DNA of 64,000 nucleotides from Prevotella sp. (GCA_017538105.1 JAFYJN010000041.1:62001-126000), one strand, 5' to 3'; positions 52,701 to 61,077 are shown, counted from the stretch's first letter. Notes: generated by a model from the sequence alone, not told the origin. Numbers and translations: made by a program.

Positions 52701-53201
52701 GGCATAGTCGCCGAGATGGGAGTAATAAATGGTGAGGTTATTCAGTGACTGAGCGTAATCGGGATGTTTCTCGCCGAGCGTTTCCCTATAGATTTCCATG
52801 GCCTTTGTTCCCATTTCCAAGGCCTTGGCGTAATCTCTGAGATAGAAGAAATAATTGGCGAGGTTGCTCAGTGACGTGGCGTAGTAGGGATGTTTCTCGC
52901 CGAGCGTTTCCCGATAGATTTCCATGGCCTTCGTTCCCAGTTCCACCGCCTTGGCATAATCATTGAGGTTAGAATGGCATACTGCTAAGGAATTGATGAT
53001 AAACCCATAATTCTCATCTTTATTATTCTGTTTTTCATACTCCTTTTTGCACATTTCAAACCACTTGATGGCTTCTTGATGGTTACCTTGTTCTGATGCT
53101 GCCTGTCCATTCTGCATCCATTCCTGAATTTGTGAATTATTCTGGGCTTGCATAGAAAAAGACGAAAGGATTGCAAATAAATAGATGATGTATTTTTTCA
53201 T
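49731..53201 (-). CDS. Secreted TPR-CHAT protein, putative caspase-like peptidase
   Basis: A 1156-residue protein with signal peptide (1-20). It carries 12 full and one partial 42-residue TPRs (about 81-600) of the type DYTKAVEIGTKAMEIRRETL, a helical linker, and a C-terminal CHAT domain (about 800-1156). The caspase-like dyad is intact: His975 in ATHGFY and Cys1067 in SACKTGNG. Three GC-rich palindromic elements are translated inside the CHAT region (near residues 862, 893 and 1002). The repeats are nearly identical in DNA. Exported TPR-CHAT proteins are frequent in Bacteroidota; substrates are unknown. No CRISPR or gasdermin genes are nearby. Its start follows mltG by 75 bases. Confidence 0.9.
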   Translation of the reverse strand: MKKYIIYLFAILSSFSMQAQNNSQIQEWMQNGQAASEQGNHQEAIKWFEMCKKEYEKQNNKDENYGFIINSLAVCHSNLNDYAKAVELGTKAMEIYRETLGEKHPYYATSLSNLANYFFYLRDYAKALEMGTKAMEIYRETLGEKHPDYAQSLNNLTIYYSHLGDYAKAVEMATKAMEIRRETLGEKHPDFALSLSNLASYYYYLNDYAEAVEIGTKAMEIRRETLGEKHPDFALSLSNLASYYHSLGNYAKAVEMGTKAMEIYREALGEKHPDFALSLSNLASYYHSLGDYTKAVEIGTKAMEIRRETLGEKDPDYATSLNNLANCYYYLGDYAKAVEMGMKAMEIRRETLGEKDPDYATSLNNLANCYYSLGDYTKAVEIGTKAMEIRRETLGEKDPDYATSLNNLANCYYSLGDYTKAVKMGTKAMEIRRETLGEKDPDYALSLNNLASYYSDLGDYAKAVELGTKALEIQREVFGEKHPDYATSLNNLANYYYYLGDYTKAVEIGTKAMEIRRETLGEKHPDYALSLNNLASYYYYLGDYTKAVEMGTKAMEIRRETLGEKHPYYALSLNNLANYYYYLGDYTKMLKYYDENISIKQSNTLQQFTGLTTSQRSLFWAKESYQFTDVYPSFIFLSHAKTAPDLYDKSALFAKGLLLSTEIEMNRLIQESGDEEALRMFEELQKNRMQLQKLYEIPISERNINTDSLAQVVDLQEQALVKRSQVYGDFTRKLRTTWQDVQGALKDDEIAVEFLSFNVLDSDSTMVAALTLRKDNAEPKFIPLFEQRQLQEASDQQYYHCPEVTALVWQPLQLELQGIKRIYFSPAGALHNIGIEYAPGMENYEMYRLSTTREVLGREKGTSPNPSQGGERVVASLFGGVDYNASLGNSGIPPSEGPGEVSVSIALHRSLIDSLDVRGMTAKELPGTLDEVKNIKASFDKKRQTATMTTGKEATETSIKTLSAHSPRILHIATHGFYLTEDRADYARNQEKLRFLIGYDSPSLGGGKGEVTHEDKALTRSGLLMAGANGTLHGEDIPMDVDDGVLTAQEISRLDLRGVDLVVLSACKTGNGDINQGEGVFGLQRGFKKAGAQTIVMSLWEVDDKATQILMTAFYDNMLQGQSKRDAFQNAQQHLRTVENGHYDEPKYWAAFILLD
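50171..50200. repeat. GC-rich palindromic element in the CHAT gene, a
   Basis: CCTCCCCCTTGCCCCCTCC followed by CAAGGAGGGGG on the plus strand, translated on the minus strand as [11 protein letters not shown]. In frame. Confidence 0.85.
50501..50526. repeat. GC-rich palindromic element in the CHAT gene, b
   Basis: CCTCCCCCGGCCCCTCC followed by GAAGGAGGG, translated on the minus strand as PPSEGPGEV. In frame, same orientation as copy a. Confidence 0.85.
50591..50617. repeat. GC-rich palindromic element in the CHAT gene, c
   Basis: The same element in the opposite orientation (CCCCTCCTTGGGAGGGG then TTGGGGGAGG), translated as SPNPSQGGER. In frame. Confidence 0.85.
51447..52958 (-). repeat. 126-bp coding repeats of the TPR array
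   Basis: Twelve units of 126 bases encode the 42-residue TPRs. Several units, especially those between about 51900 and 52330, differ by only a few bases, which points to recent gain or homogenisation by recombination. The array is coding and not CRISPR. Confidence 0.85.
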
Positions 53202-53276
53202 GGGAAAAGATGATGATACGATTTGCTTACAACTTGTGTAAAACTTATTGCTTGTTTCAACCTTTAACTCTCAAAA

Positions 53277-54386
53277 CTACTTCTTTATTCCCCGTTCGTT
53301 GAGAGCAGCCGCATAACGTCGGGCGTTGGCCTCGTGTTCCGCCATCGTCTTGGCGAAATTATGCGTGCCGTCGAATGTTTCCTTGGCGCACATGTAGAGG
53401 AAATCGTGCTGCGTAAAGTCGAGTACGGCATCAATGTTGTCGGTCTCGGGGTTGCGGATGGGGCCGGGAGGGAGTCCTCCATAGCGGTAGGTGTTGTAGG
53501 GACTATCCACGGAAAGCATACTGTTGAGCACCCGTTTGGCCCCAAAATTTTTCAGGGCGAACTTCACGGTGGGGTCGGCTTGCAGGAGCATCCCTTTCTT
53601 CAGGCGGTTCAAGTAGAGGCCAGCTACGATGGGCTTTTCCGGCTTGTAGTTCGTTTCCTCGGCCACGATGCTGGCCAAAGTTACCACTTCCATGGGATCC
53701 ATGCCCAGGGCATCGGCTTTCTTCTTGCGGCTGTCGTTCCAGAAACGGTCGTATTCTTTTTTCATGCGGTCGAGCAGTTCGTCGGTCGTCACGTCCCAAT
53801 AAATATTATAGGTGTCGGGGATGAACAGTCCCATGATGGTATTGGTGTCGCACGACAGACGTTGGCAGGTGGAGGCATCGGTGAGGGCCTTCACCAACGT
53901 CAGACTGTCCATCTCCAGTTTTTTGCTCAGACGGGCGGCCATGGCCTGGGGTGTGCGTACCGAGGGCACAGGCAGGTTCACGGCGGTCTGTTCCCCTTTC
54001 TTCAGTTGGCGGAAGAGGGGATAGGCACCAATGCTTTTATCAATGCCGTAGCGTCCCTTTTTGATATGGTCACCATAGTTGCTGCTGGAGGCCAGCATCT
54101 TGAAAATGCGCATCTGCAAGGGTTTGGCGTGTTCACCCACTTTGGTGTATACCGAGTCGAGGTTGTCGTCTCCGTCGATATATACGTATTGGGTCTTCTC
54201 CGTGGCGTTGATGCCGCTGTAGAGAAGATACCAGCCTGCGCTGACAAGGAGCAACACCACGCCCAAGAGTGAATACAGAAGAATCTTTTTCTTCTTGCTC
54301 ATCTTTCTCTTATTCTTCGTTTTGTGCTTTGGCTTGCTTTCCGGGTTTTCCTTCTTTTCTGCTTTCATGTCGTTGTTTCTTTCCAT
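53277..54386 (-). CDS. mltG: Endolytic murein transglycosylase MltG
   Basis: A 369-residue inner-membrane enzyme that cuts nascent peptidoglycan glycan strands. A long lysine-rich cytoplasmic N-terminus (1-33) precedes one membrane helix (34-56), a LysM-like subdomain (about 65-130) and the YceG catalytic domain. The catalytic Glu should be in LASIVAEETNY, followed by the conserved AGLYLNRL and LLQADPTVKFAL. PYNTYRYGGLPPGPIRNP is a strong family signature. The unusual basic tail may contact the divisome or membrane. A -7 box is at 54403-54410. Confidence 0.95.
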   Translation of the reverse strand: MERNNDMKAEKKENPESKPKHKTKNKRKMSKKKKILLYSLLGVVLLLVSAGWYLLYSGINATEKTQYVYIDGDDNLDSVYTKVGEHAKPLQMRIFKMLASSSNYGDHIKKGRYGIDKSIGAYPLFRQLKKGEQTAVNLPVPSVRTPQAMAARLSKKLEMDSLTLVKALTDASTCQRLSCDTNTIMGLFIPDTYNIYWDVTTDELLDRMKKEYDRFWNDSRKKKADALGMDPMEVVTLASIVAEETNYKPEKPIVAGLYLNRLKKGMLLQADPTVKFALKNFGAKRVLNSMLSVDSPYNTYRYGGLPPGPIRNPETDNIDAVLDFTQHDFLYMCAKETFDGTHNFAKTMAEHEANARRYAAALNERGIKK

Positions 54387-54402
54387 CGTGAATAATCGTG
54401 TA

Positions 54403-54410
54403 CAAAGGTA
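54403..54410 (-). promoter_or_regulatory. -7 box for mltG
   Basis: TACCTTTG on the minus strand, 16 bases before the start codon. No good -33 box; the upstream sequence is an A+T-rich repeat. Confidence 0.45.
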
Positions 54411-54418
54411 AGGAAAAA

Positions 54419-54478
54419 TAGAAGATTATAAAATTAAAAGATAAAAAATAAAAAAATTAAAAGATTAAAAGATTACTA
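54419..54478. repeat. A+T-rich degenerate repeat between mltG and malQ
   Basis: Words ATTAAAAGAT and AAAATTAAAAGAT recur at about 10-base steps between the divergent promoters. Confidence 0.55.
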
Positions 54479-54538
54479 AATTCCAGGATGAATAGATTAT
54501 TAAATGAATAATTGCACTGCTTTTTCCCCGCTTTTTCA

Positions 54539-54546
54539 TATATTTG
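54539..54546 (+). promoter_or_regulatory. -7 box for the glucanotransferase gene
   Basis: TATATTTG, 18 bases before the ATG at 54565. It overlaps a possible in-frame TTG at 54544, ruling it out as start. Confidence 0.55.
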
Positions 54547-54564
54547 CACTATGATTTTTGTATT

Positions 54565-57273
54565 ATGATTATCGCTTTCAACATACATTATGCCACGTTG
54601 TGGGGACAAAGCATTGAGGTGGTTGCCACTTTCATCGCATCCAATGGCAAGAGCCGGTCGCGTCGTCTGACCATGAACACAGAGGATGGTGAACTGTGGA
54701 CTCTGGAAACGTCTGTCATGGAGTCGCGTCAACGGGATATCACGGCAGTCAGTTATTACTACCAGTTGGTCGACGCAGGACAAAAAGTGATACGTGTGGA
54801 GTGGGACAAGACGCCACGACTTTTCGCCTACGACAACTCGATGAGTTATGTTTTCCACGACCACTGGCGTGACACTCCGTTGCACGAACATCTTTATTCC
54901 TCGGCGGTACGTGTCACGGCGGGATTGCCAGCGCTCTCACCCGTCAATGCTATCAAGATGCCCTTGTTTAGAAAAACTGCACTTTTCCGCGTGGCGGCAC
55001 CGCAGATAAAAGAAGGGCAGTCTGTTGCCATCCTCGGCAATCACCCTTCATTGGGCGATTGGAACCCGACGCGTTACCTGAGGATGACGCATATGGGTGG
55101 GGTGGATTGGATGCTTACGGTAAACATTGACAATTTCCGATGGCCGTTGGAATATAAATATGTGGTCGTGGATGACACGACGAACAATGTGCATCAATGG
55201 GAAGAGGGTGATAATCGTGTTGTGGACCACATACGCGATGTTGAGGGTACTGTTCATGTGTTTTATGGAGGTAGTTTGCATATTGGAGGAATCAACTGGA
55301 AAGCGGCGGGAGTGGCGGTGCCTCTCTTCTCGCTCAGGTCGGAGCGTTCCTTTGGCGTGGGTGATTTCGGCGATCTGTACCAATTGGTGGAGTGGGCACG
55401 GCAGGTGGGGTTGAAAGTCATACAGTTGTTGCCCATCAGCGACACCACAGCCACGCATGGGTGGACCGATTCCCATCCTTATAATGCCATCTCGGTCTTT
55501 GCGCTCCATCCGCAGTATTTGGATTTGTCGGAACTGCCAGCACTCGCCGACAAGAGCAAGATGAACGCATATCAAAGAAAACGACGGGAACTGAATGCTT
55601 TGTCCTATACTGACTATCCTGCCGTGCAAAGGGTGAAAGACGCCTATGTGGATGATGTTTTCACGGAGTGGGGCAAAGAGGTTGTTGCCTCTGACAAATG
55701 TAGCCAATTCATACGCGACAACAGGAATTGGCTGGTGCCTTACGCGGCTTTTAACATCCTTCGTGAGCGTTTGAATACAGCTCGTTTTATCGATTGGGGC
55801 GAATATGCCGTGTTTTCACAGAAGAAAACGGAGCAATTGGTGCAGGAGGAAAAAGAGGCGTTCGACAAAATCTGCTTCGTGCAGTTCTTGTTACACAAAC
55901 AGTTGAAACGGGTCGTGGATTATGCCCATCAAGTGGGGGTGGCCCTCATGGGCGACTTGCCCATTGGCATCTATCGCGATAGTGTCGATGTTTGGACAGC
56001 GCCTCAACGGTTTGATGAACAGGTGCAGATGGGTACCATGCCCGACAACAACCAACCCGACGGACAGAATTGGGGATTCCCCGCATATCGATGGGAAGAG
56101 GAGGAAAACGCCATCGGAGGAGGAGTCGTGGAATGGTTCCATCGGAGGTTGGACAATATGCAATGCTTTTTCGACATCCTCCGCATCGACCACACGGCAG
56201 GATGGTTCCGCACATGGCTTATTCCATCGTGTGCGGTAAACGCGACACTTGGACATTTCGTTCCGGCATTGCCCCTCGATGAGGAGGAAATAACGCAATA
56301 TGGTCTGCCGTTTAGGAAACAGTTGCTGACGAGGCCTTTCATCAACGATGGTATCATTGACAAGATTTTCGGGTTGCATGCCGAATTTGTGCGACAACAG
56401 TACCTCAATCGTTTGCCCTACGGGTTATATTCTCTCAAAAATGAAGTTGACACCCAAGTGAAGGTACGCGATTTGTTCAACAACAAAAATGACGAGAACA
56501 GTCTATGGATTCGCAATGGATTGTATCGGCTGTTGGCCAATGTGCTCTTCGTGGAAGACAATACACATCCCGGCATGTACCATCCGCGTATCATGGCTTA
56601 CAGAGAACCGGTTTACGATGTCCTCACAACGGAGGAAAAAGAGGCGTTCATGCGCATTTATAACCATTTCTTCTTTGAACGGCACCGCGAATTTTGGCAA
56701 TATATCGCGACGCGCAAAATGGGTATGGTGTTCGCACATACCACCATGATGCTATGTGCGGAGAACATTGGGGCCATGCCTGATGGATACGAACAAGTAC
56801 TCGATCGTATGCGTATCCTTTCCTTGGTGATGCAGTCGTTGCCACAACGCTATGATGGTGAGTTCGCGCATGTGGAGGCATGGCCTTATCTGAGTCTATG
56901 CACCACATCGACGCACGACATGCCTACGCTCAGGATGTGGTGGGAGGAGAATGCCGGACGAACACAACGATACTATGCCACCATGCTTCAAAAACAAGGT
57001 AGGGCACCCAAACAACTGCCGGCGCATATCGCCGAGGAGATAGTGGCCAGGCATCTCTATGGACCGTCCATGCTTTGTGTGTTGCCTATTCAGGATTGGT
57101 TGGCTATCGATGGACAATATAGGCCGAAGCAAATTCATGATGAGAGAATCAATGAACCATACGACCCCTATAACCAATGGCGATACAGGATGGAGTTGTC
57201 TGTCGAAGCATTGAAAAAAGCCGAAGCGTTCAACAAAAGAATACGTACGATAGTAACAAGAAGTGGGCGATGA
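54565..57273 (+). CDS. malQ: 4-alpha-glucanotransferase, DPE2-like (CBM20-CBM20-GH77)
   Basis: A 902-residue intracellular GH77 enzyme that transfers maltosyl or glucan chains. Two starch-binding CBM20 modules at the N-terminus (about 1-105 and 125-230; the second with VAILGNHPSLGDWNP) precede a GH77 barrel (about 255-890). Catalytic Asp is in LRIDHTAGWFRTW, the acid/base Glu in CAENIG where EDLG is usual, and the third Asp in STHDMPTLR. This layout is that of plant DPE2 rather than E. coli MalQ. The ATG at 54565 is chosen because of the -7 box position. The stop overlaps the HAD gene start by 4 bases. Confidence 0.93.
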   Translation: MIIAFNIHYATLWGQSIEVVATFIASNGKSRSRRLTMNTEDGELWTLETSVMESRQRDITAVSYYYQLVDAGQKVIRVEWDKTPRLFAYDNSMSYVFHDHWRDTPLHEHLYSSAVRVTAGLPALSPVNAIKMPLFRKTALFRVAAPQIKEGQSVAILGNHPSLGDWNPTRYLRMTHMGGVDWMLTVNIDNFRWPLEYKYVVVDDTTNNVHQWEEGDNRVVDHIRDVEGTVHVFYGGSLHIGGINWKAAGVAVPLFSLRSERSFGVGDFGDLYQLVEWARQVGLKVIQLLPISDTTATHGWTDSHPYNAISVFALHPQYLDLSELPALADKSKMNAYQRKRRELNALSYTDYPAVQRVKDAYVDDVFTEWGKEVVASDKCSQFIRDNRNWLVPYAAFNILRERLNTARFIDWGEYAVFSQKKTEQLVQEEKEAFDKICFVQFLLHKQLKRVVDYAHQVGVALMGDLPIGIYRDSVDVWTAPQRFDEQVQMGTMPDNNQPDGQNWGFPAYRWEEEENAIGGGVVEWFHRRLDNMQCFFDILRIDHTAGWFRTWLIPSCAVNATLGHFVPALPLDEEEITQYGLPFRKQLLTRPFINDGIIDKIFGLHAEFVRQQYLNRLPYGLYSLKNEVDTQVKVRDLFNNKNDENSLWIRNGLYRLLANVLFVEDNTHPGMYHPRIMAYREPVYDVLTTEEKEAFMRIYNHFFFERHREFWQYIATRKMGMVFAHTTMMLCAENIGAMPDGYEQVLDRMRILSLVMQSLPQRYDGEFAHVEAWPYLSLCTTSTHDMPTLRMWWEENAGRTQRYYATMLQKQGRAPKQLPAHIAEEIVARHLYGPSMLCVLPIQDWLAIDGQYRPKQIHDERINEPYDPYNQWRYRMELSVEALKKAEAFNKRIRTIVTRSGR

Positions 57274-57908
57274 AAGGGTATAAGGCATATATCTTTGACC
57301 TAGACGGCACATTGCTTGACACGCTTTTTGACTTGGCGCATAGTTGCAATTATGCGCTCCAGGCGTGTGGACTGCCCAGGCGCACGGTGGAAGAGGTGCG
57401 GCAGTTTGTGGGCAACGGTGTGCGTGTTCTTATGCAGAAGGCTGTTCCTGAAGGGGAGGAAAATCCCGTTTTCGAAGAGGCGTTGGACATCTTCCGACAG
57501 CACTATATGTTGCATGGGCAGGAACACACCGCTCCTTATCCGGGCATCATGGACATGTTGCGCTGGTTACGACATGAGGGAAAGAAAATTGCCGTGGTGA
57601 GCAATAAGTTTGATGCTGCTACCAAACAGTTGTGCAGCCATTATTTTCCGGGATTGGTTGACGTGGCCATCGGAGAAAGCGATGGCATAAGGCGCAAACC
57701 AGCTCCCGACACGGTGCTCACCGCCATGCGTCTTTTGGGGGTAGAACCTCACGACAGTATCTACGTGGGCGACAGCGACACAGACATCCTAACAGCTAAA
57801 AACGCAAGTATACCTTGCCTCAGTGTCACATGGGGCTTCCGAGACCGGCAGTTCCTCATCGAACACGGTGCCACCACCCTTATCGCCTCACCGGAAGAAT
57901 TGCCGTGA
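57270..57908 (+). CDS. HAD family phosphatase (phosphoglycolate phosphatase-like)
   Basis: A 212-residue haloacid-dehalogenase hydrolase with a four-helix cap. Motif I is FDLDGTLLDT (nucleophile Asp10), motif II is VVSNKFD, motif III is RRKPAPDTV and motif IV is VGDSDTD. This set is that of phosphoglycolate phosphatase (Gph) and pyrophosphatase PpaX relatives; the substrate is not fixed by sequence. The ATG at 57270 overlaps the glucanotransferase stop (ATGA), so the two are coupled; a sugar-phosphate substrate is possible. Confidence 0.9.
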   Translation: MKGYKAYIFDLDGTLLDTLFDLAHSCNYALQACGLPRRTVEEVRQFVGNGVRVLMQKAVPEGEENPVFEEALDIFRQHYMLHGQEHTAPYPGIMDMLRWLRHEGKKIAVVSNKFDAATKQLCSHYFPGLVDVAIGESDGIRRKPAPDTVLTAMRLLGVEPHDSIYVGDSDTDILTAKNASIPCLSVTWGFRDRQFLIEHGATTLIASPEELP

Positions 57909-57924
57909 GAATGAAATCAACAAA

Positions 57925-57950
57925 TGATGTCAACTTGTCAACCAACACAT
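57925..57950. repeat. Inverse copy of the GTTGACAAGT repeat word
   Basis: GTCAACTTGTCAACC between the convergent HAD and response regulator genes, matching on the opposite strand the repeat at 21936-21995. Confidence 0.4.
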
Positions 57951-57956
57951 AAGGAC

Positions 57957-58667
57957 TTAGAACGTGTGGTTGTCGAGATATTCTTGCACCTCTTCCTTGT
58001 AACTATCGCTGATGGGGATATAATGCTCGTCGAAGACGATGCGTAAGCGGTCCACCAAACGTATCTTCGTCATGTGCACCACGTATGAACGGTGGGTGCG
58101 CATGAACTCAGGCTTGGGCAACGTGTCCTCGATTTTCTTCATGTTCATCAGACTCATAATGGGCTGCTTGCCGTTGTCCAAGAATATCTTCACATAGTCC
58201 TTCACCCCCTCGATGAAAAGGATGTCGTCGAAGTTGACACGCACCAGTTTGTATTCACTTTTCACGAAAATGAACCGGTCGTTATGCCACGCCTCTTTCT
58301 TAATCTGGCTCATGAACCACTCGTGGGCCTTGTTGGCGGCCCGGAGGAAATCTTCATAGCTGATGGGCTTGAGCAGATAGTCCAGCGCATTCACCTTGTA
58401 GCCGTTGATGGCATATTGGCTAAAGGCCGTGGTGAACACGATGCGTGTTGTCTTCGGCAGTATGCTTGCAAATTCCAAGCCGCTGAGTTCCGGCATCTGG
58501 ATGTCAAGGAAAATCAAGTCTATCTGATTCTCGCGAATGGTCTTGATGGCGTTTACGGCACTGTTGTAATGTCCCACTAAGTTAAGAAATGGGGTGCGTT
58601 CGGCGTAACTCGCCAACAACTCGGCAGCTAAAGGCTCGTCGTCAATGATAATGCAGTTGAGTGTCAT
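57957..58667 (-). CDS. LytTR family response regulator
   Basis: A 236-residue regulator. The receiver domain (1-120) has the acidic pair in IIDDEP and the phosphoacceptor Asp55 in FLDIQMPE, with the conserved Lys in LLKPIS. The LytTR DNA-binding domain covers about 135-235 (DRFIFVKSEYKLVRV, DYVKIFL, MRTHRSYVVH). Its start overlaps the kinase gene by 26 bases, so they form one two-component pair, last in the efflux operon, and may control it. Confidence 0.94.
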   Translation of the reverse strand: MTLNCIIIDDEPLAAELLASYAERTPFLNLVGHYNSAVNAIKTIRENQIDLIFLDIQMPELSGLEFASILPKTTRIVFTTAFSQYAINGYKVNALDYLLKPISYEDFLRAANKAHEWFMSQIKKEAWHNDRFIFVKSEYKLVRVNFDDILFIEGVKDYVKIFLDNGKQPIMSLMNMKKIEDTLPKPEFMRTHRSYVVHMTKIRLVDRLRIVFDEHYIPISDSYKEEVQEYLDNHTF

Positions 58668-59694
58668 AAAGTGTAATTTTGGATTTGTAGATATTTGTCT
58701 TATCGTCTATTTCTTTCTCCCATTTGTATTTTCCAGGATAGTTCAGCTCGAGTCGACGCTGCACCTGTTGTAGTCCTATGCCATGGCCGCTTTGGTCATT
58801 GTCGGCCTTGGGGTAGTGGCTGTTTTTTATCTCGCATATAATCTGCTGGTCGGTAGCGCTGATGTTGATGTGGATAAAACTCTTGTTCGTGGGACTGATG
58901 CCATGTTTGAAAGCGTTTTCTATCAACGAGATGAAGATAAGCGGAGCCACCATGGCTTGACTGTTCGCTGGCACATCGATGTTCTTTACAATCTCCACGT
59001 CGCTGCTCAAGCGGAGTTTCATCAGGTTGATGTAGTTGTCGATAAATTCCAAATCCTTGTGCAGACTGATGTAGGGCTCCTTGTTGTCGTAAAGTATGTG
59101 GCGCATCATCTTGCTCAGTTCCATGATTGCTGTCTGTGCCTTCTGTTGGTCGAAGGCGGTAAGGGCATAGATGTTGTTCAGGGTATTCAGCATGAAATGG
59201 GGATTGATTTGGAAACGGAGATTCTCCAACTCGGCTTCTTTCAGAGCCTTCAGGGCCTCTTCGCGCTCTTTCTCTAATCTTGCCCATTGCATCGACATAC
59301 GGATACTCATGGCTATGGTTATGGTTACCCCCAGACAGAACATGTAATATAGCACATGGAGGAGTTGCATGCCGAGTCCCTTTTCTTCGTTGACCGAAAG
59401 TTCCATCCTCGTGCTGAACCATTGGAACCAAAGATGCACTATGATAGACAGCGAGATTACCAAGGTGATGTTGACAAGTCCCCAAAAACGTCGTTTCCCC
59501 CTCATGAAATAGTGGGGTGTCAGCCACAAATAGTTCAGGTAGTAGACCACCATCAACACAATGGGCATACCCATGCCGCGTAATATACGAGGCCATGAAA
59601 GTGATTGGTCCAACCCCAACACGAGAATGGGCGACAGAAATATGGTCACCCATATAAGGATGTTAATCAGTATCGAAGTTTTTGGGGAACTCAT
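58642..59694 (-). CDS. LytS-type sensor histidine kinase
   Basis: A 350-residue kinase with four N-terminal membrane helices (about 8-28, 42-58, 70-92, 108-130), a short coiled coil, and the His_kinase domain with His166 in NPHFMLNTLNNIYAL. The ATP-binding part has an N-box (ENAFKHGI) and G-box (GHGIGLQQVQRRLE). The signal is not known; there is no large periplasmic domain, so it may sense membrane state. It is 51 bases after the permease gene and overlaps the regulator by 26 bases. Confidence 0.94.
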   Translation of the reverse strand: MSSPKTSILINILIWVTIFLSPILVLGLDQSLSWPRILRGMGMPIVLMVVYYLNYLWLTPHYFMRGKRRFWGLVNITLVISLSIIVHLWFQWFSTRMELSVNEEKGLGMQLLHVLYYMFCLGVTITIAMSIRMSMQWARLEKEREEALKALKEAELENLRFQINPHFMLNTLNNIYALTAFDQQKAQTAIMELSKMMRHILYDNKEPYISLHKDLEFIDNYINLMKLRLSSDVEIVKNIDVPANSQAMVAPLIFISLIENAFKHGISPTNKSFIHINISATDQQIICEIKNSHYPKADNDQSGHGIGLQQVQRRLELNYPGKYKWEKEIDDKTNIYKSKITLYDTQLHYH

Positions 59695-59745
59695 GTTTGG
59701 GGCGTTAGGTGGACATATCTTTTTTCACTCCTTCATTCCTTCTCA

Positions 59746-60984
59746 CTACTCATACCTGATGGCTTCGATGGGGTCGAGACGGGCTGCTTTTTTCGCCGGA
59801 TACCATCCAAAGAAGATGCCTGTGAGTGTGCACACGGCGAAACTCATCACGATGCTCCATGGTTGTATGTAGGTGGGCCAATGGGCGAAGGTGTTGATGG
59901 CATAAGACAGGCCAACACCCAACAGAACACCGATGATTCCTCCCGTGACGCTTAACAGGATAGCCTCGATGAGGAATTGGTTCAGGATGTCAATGCCGCG
60001 TGCTCCCACGCTCATGCGGAGGCCTATCTCACGGGTGCGTTCCGTGACGCTCACATACATGATGTTCATGATGCCGATACCACCTACGATGAGTGAAATG
60101 CCGGCCACGCAACCCAATAGGATGGTGAGCATGTCGGTCGTTGAATTCATCATACTCGACAACTCTTCCTGTGAACGGATGTTGAAATCATCTTCATCAG
60201 CTGGCATGTCGCCCACGGCATCTTTCAATTTGTGGTTCCTGCGCAAGATGTCTGTTATCTGTTCAATGGCTTTGTCCGTCACGCCTTCGGTGACGGCGGA
60301 ACATTGGATGCCGCCCAGGTAAGTCTGCGCCAAGATGCGCTTCATCACAGTGGTATAGGGCGCCAACACCAAGTCGTCTTGGTCCATGCCCATCGAGTTG
60401 TATCCTTTCTTCTTCAACACACCGACGACACGGAAGGGGATGGCATTGAAACGGATGACTTTGCCAATGGGGTCGCTGCCATCGGGAAACAGGTTGTCAA
60501 CGACGGTCTGGCCAAGAATACACACCTTGGCTGCCGACTTGATGTCTGCGTCTGAGAACATCTCGCCGTCAGACACCGTCAGCTGGCGTATCTCCAAATA
60601 ATCCTGGTTCACACCGTACATCGACGAGGGGGCGTTGTTGTTGCCATAGATGAATTGGCCTCCTTTGGTCACCGAGGGGCTTACGGCTTTCACGTAGGAA
60701 CAGTTCTCCTTGATGCCCTCAAAGTCTTCCAACTTCAGCGTCTCCATCGATGAGGCATCCTGACGAACACCGCCACGCATATCGGCGCCCGGACTGATCA
60801 TGATCATGTTGGAACCCATCTCCGAGATGTTGGCTTGGATGCTCCGTTTGGTGCCTTGACCGACGGCGAGCATGGTGATGACCGATGCTATGCCGATGAT
60901 GATGCCCAATGCGGTCAGGAACGAACGCATCTTGTTGGCGGCTATCGCACGCAACGCTATCTTGAATAAATTACCCCAATTCAT
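59746..60984 (-). CDS. MacB-type ABC permease
   Basis: A 412-residue permease of the MacB/FtsX group: an N-terminal helix (about 18-40), a large periplasmic MacB core domain (about 45-285) and three C-terminal helices (288-405) with the typical RTREIGLRMSVGARG segment. With the separate ATPase it would form a mechanotransmission exporter working with the adaptor and TolC rather than a channel. E. coli MacB has ATPase and permease in one chain; here they are split. Confidence 0.94.
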   Translation of the reverse strand: MNWGNLFKIALRAIAANKMRSFLTALGIIIGIASVITMLAVGQGTKRSIQANISEMGSNMIMISPGADMRGGVRQDASSMETLKLEDFEGIKENCSYVKAVSPSVTKGGQFIYGNNNAPSSMYGVNQDYLEIRQLTVSDGEMFSDADIKSAAKVCILGQTVVDNLFPDGSDPIGKVIRFNAIPFRVVGVLKKKGYNSMGMDQDDLVLAPYTTVMKRILAQTYLGGIQCSAVTEGVTDKAIEQITDILRRNHKLKDAVGDMPADEDDFNIRSQEELSSMMNSTTDMLTILLGCVAGISLIVGGIGIMNIMYVSVTERTREIGLRMSVGARGIDILNQFLIEAILLSVTGGIIGVLLGVGLSYAINTFAHWPTYIQPWSIVMSFAVCTLTGIFFGWYPAKKAARLDPIEAIRYE

Positions 60985-61009
60985 GGTTTTCTTGTCGAGT
61001 TATTGTTGT

Positions 61010-61070
61010 CGTAATAAGGTGATCTCGTATAACGTTATCACGTAATATCGTTATCACGATTATTTCATTT
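61010..61070. repeat. CGTTATCACG repeat after the ATPase gene
   Basis: CGTATAACGTTATCACGTAA, then ATCGTTATCACGATTATT, with 8- and 16-base periods. Similar words occur at 7585-7612. It sits just past the ATPase stop and before the permease start. Confidence 0.6.
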
Positions 61071-61077
61071 TTACAAT

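Noticed and set aside
51447-52958. Regularly spaced repeats that look like a CRISPR array
   Set aside because: The whole 126-base unit is conserved and coding, there are no unique spacers and no cas genes.
49731-53201. CHAT protein as a Craspase (type III-E CRISPR) component
   Set aside because: It has a signal peptide and no gRAMP/Cas7-11, cas1/2 or array nearby.
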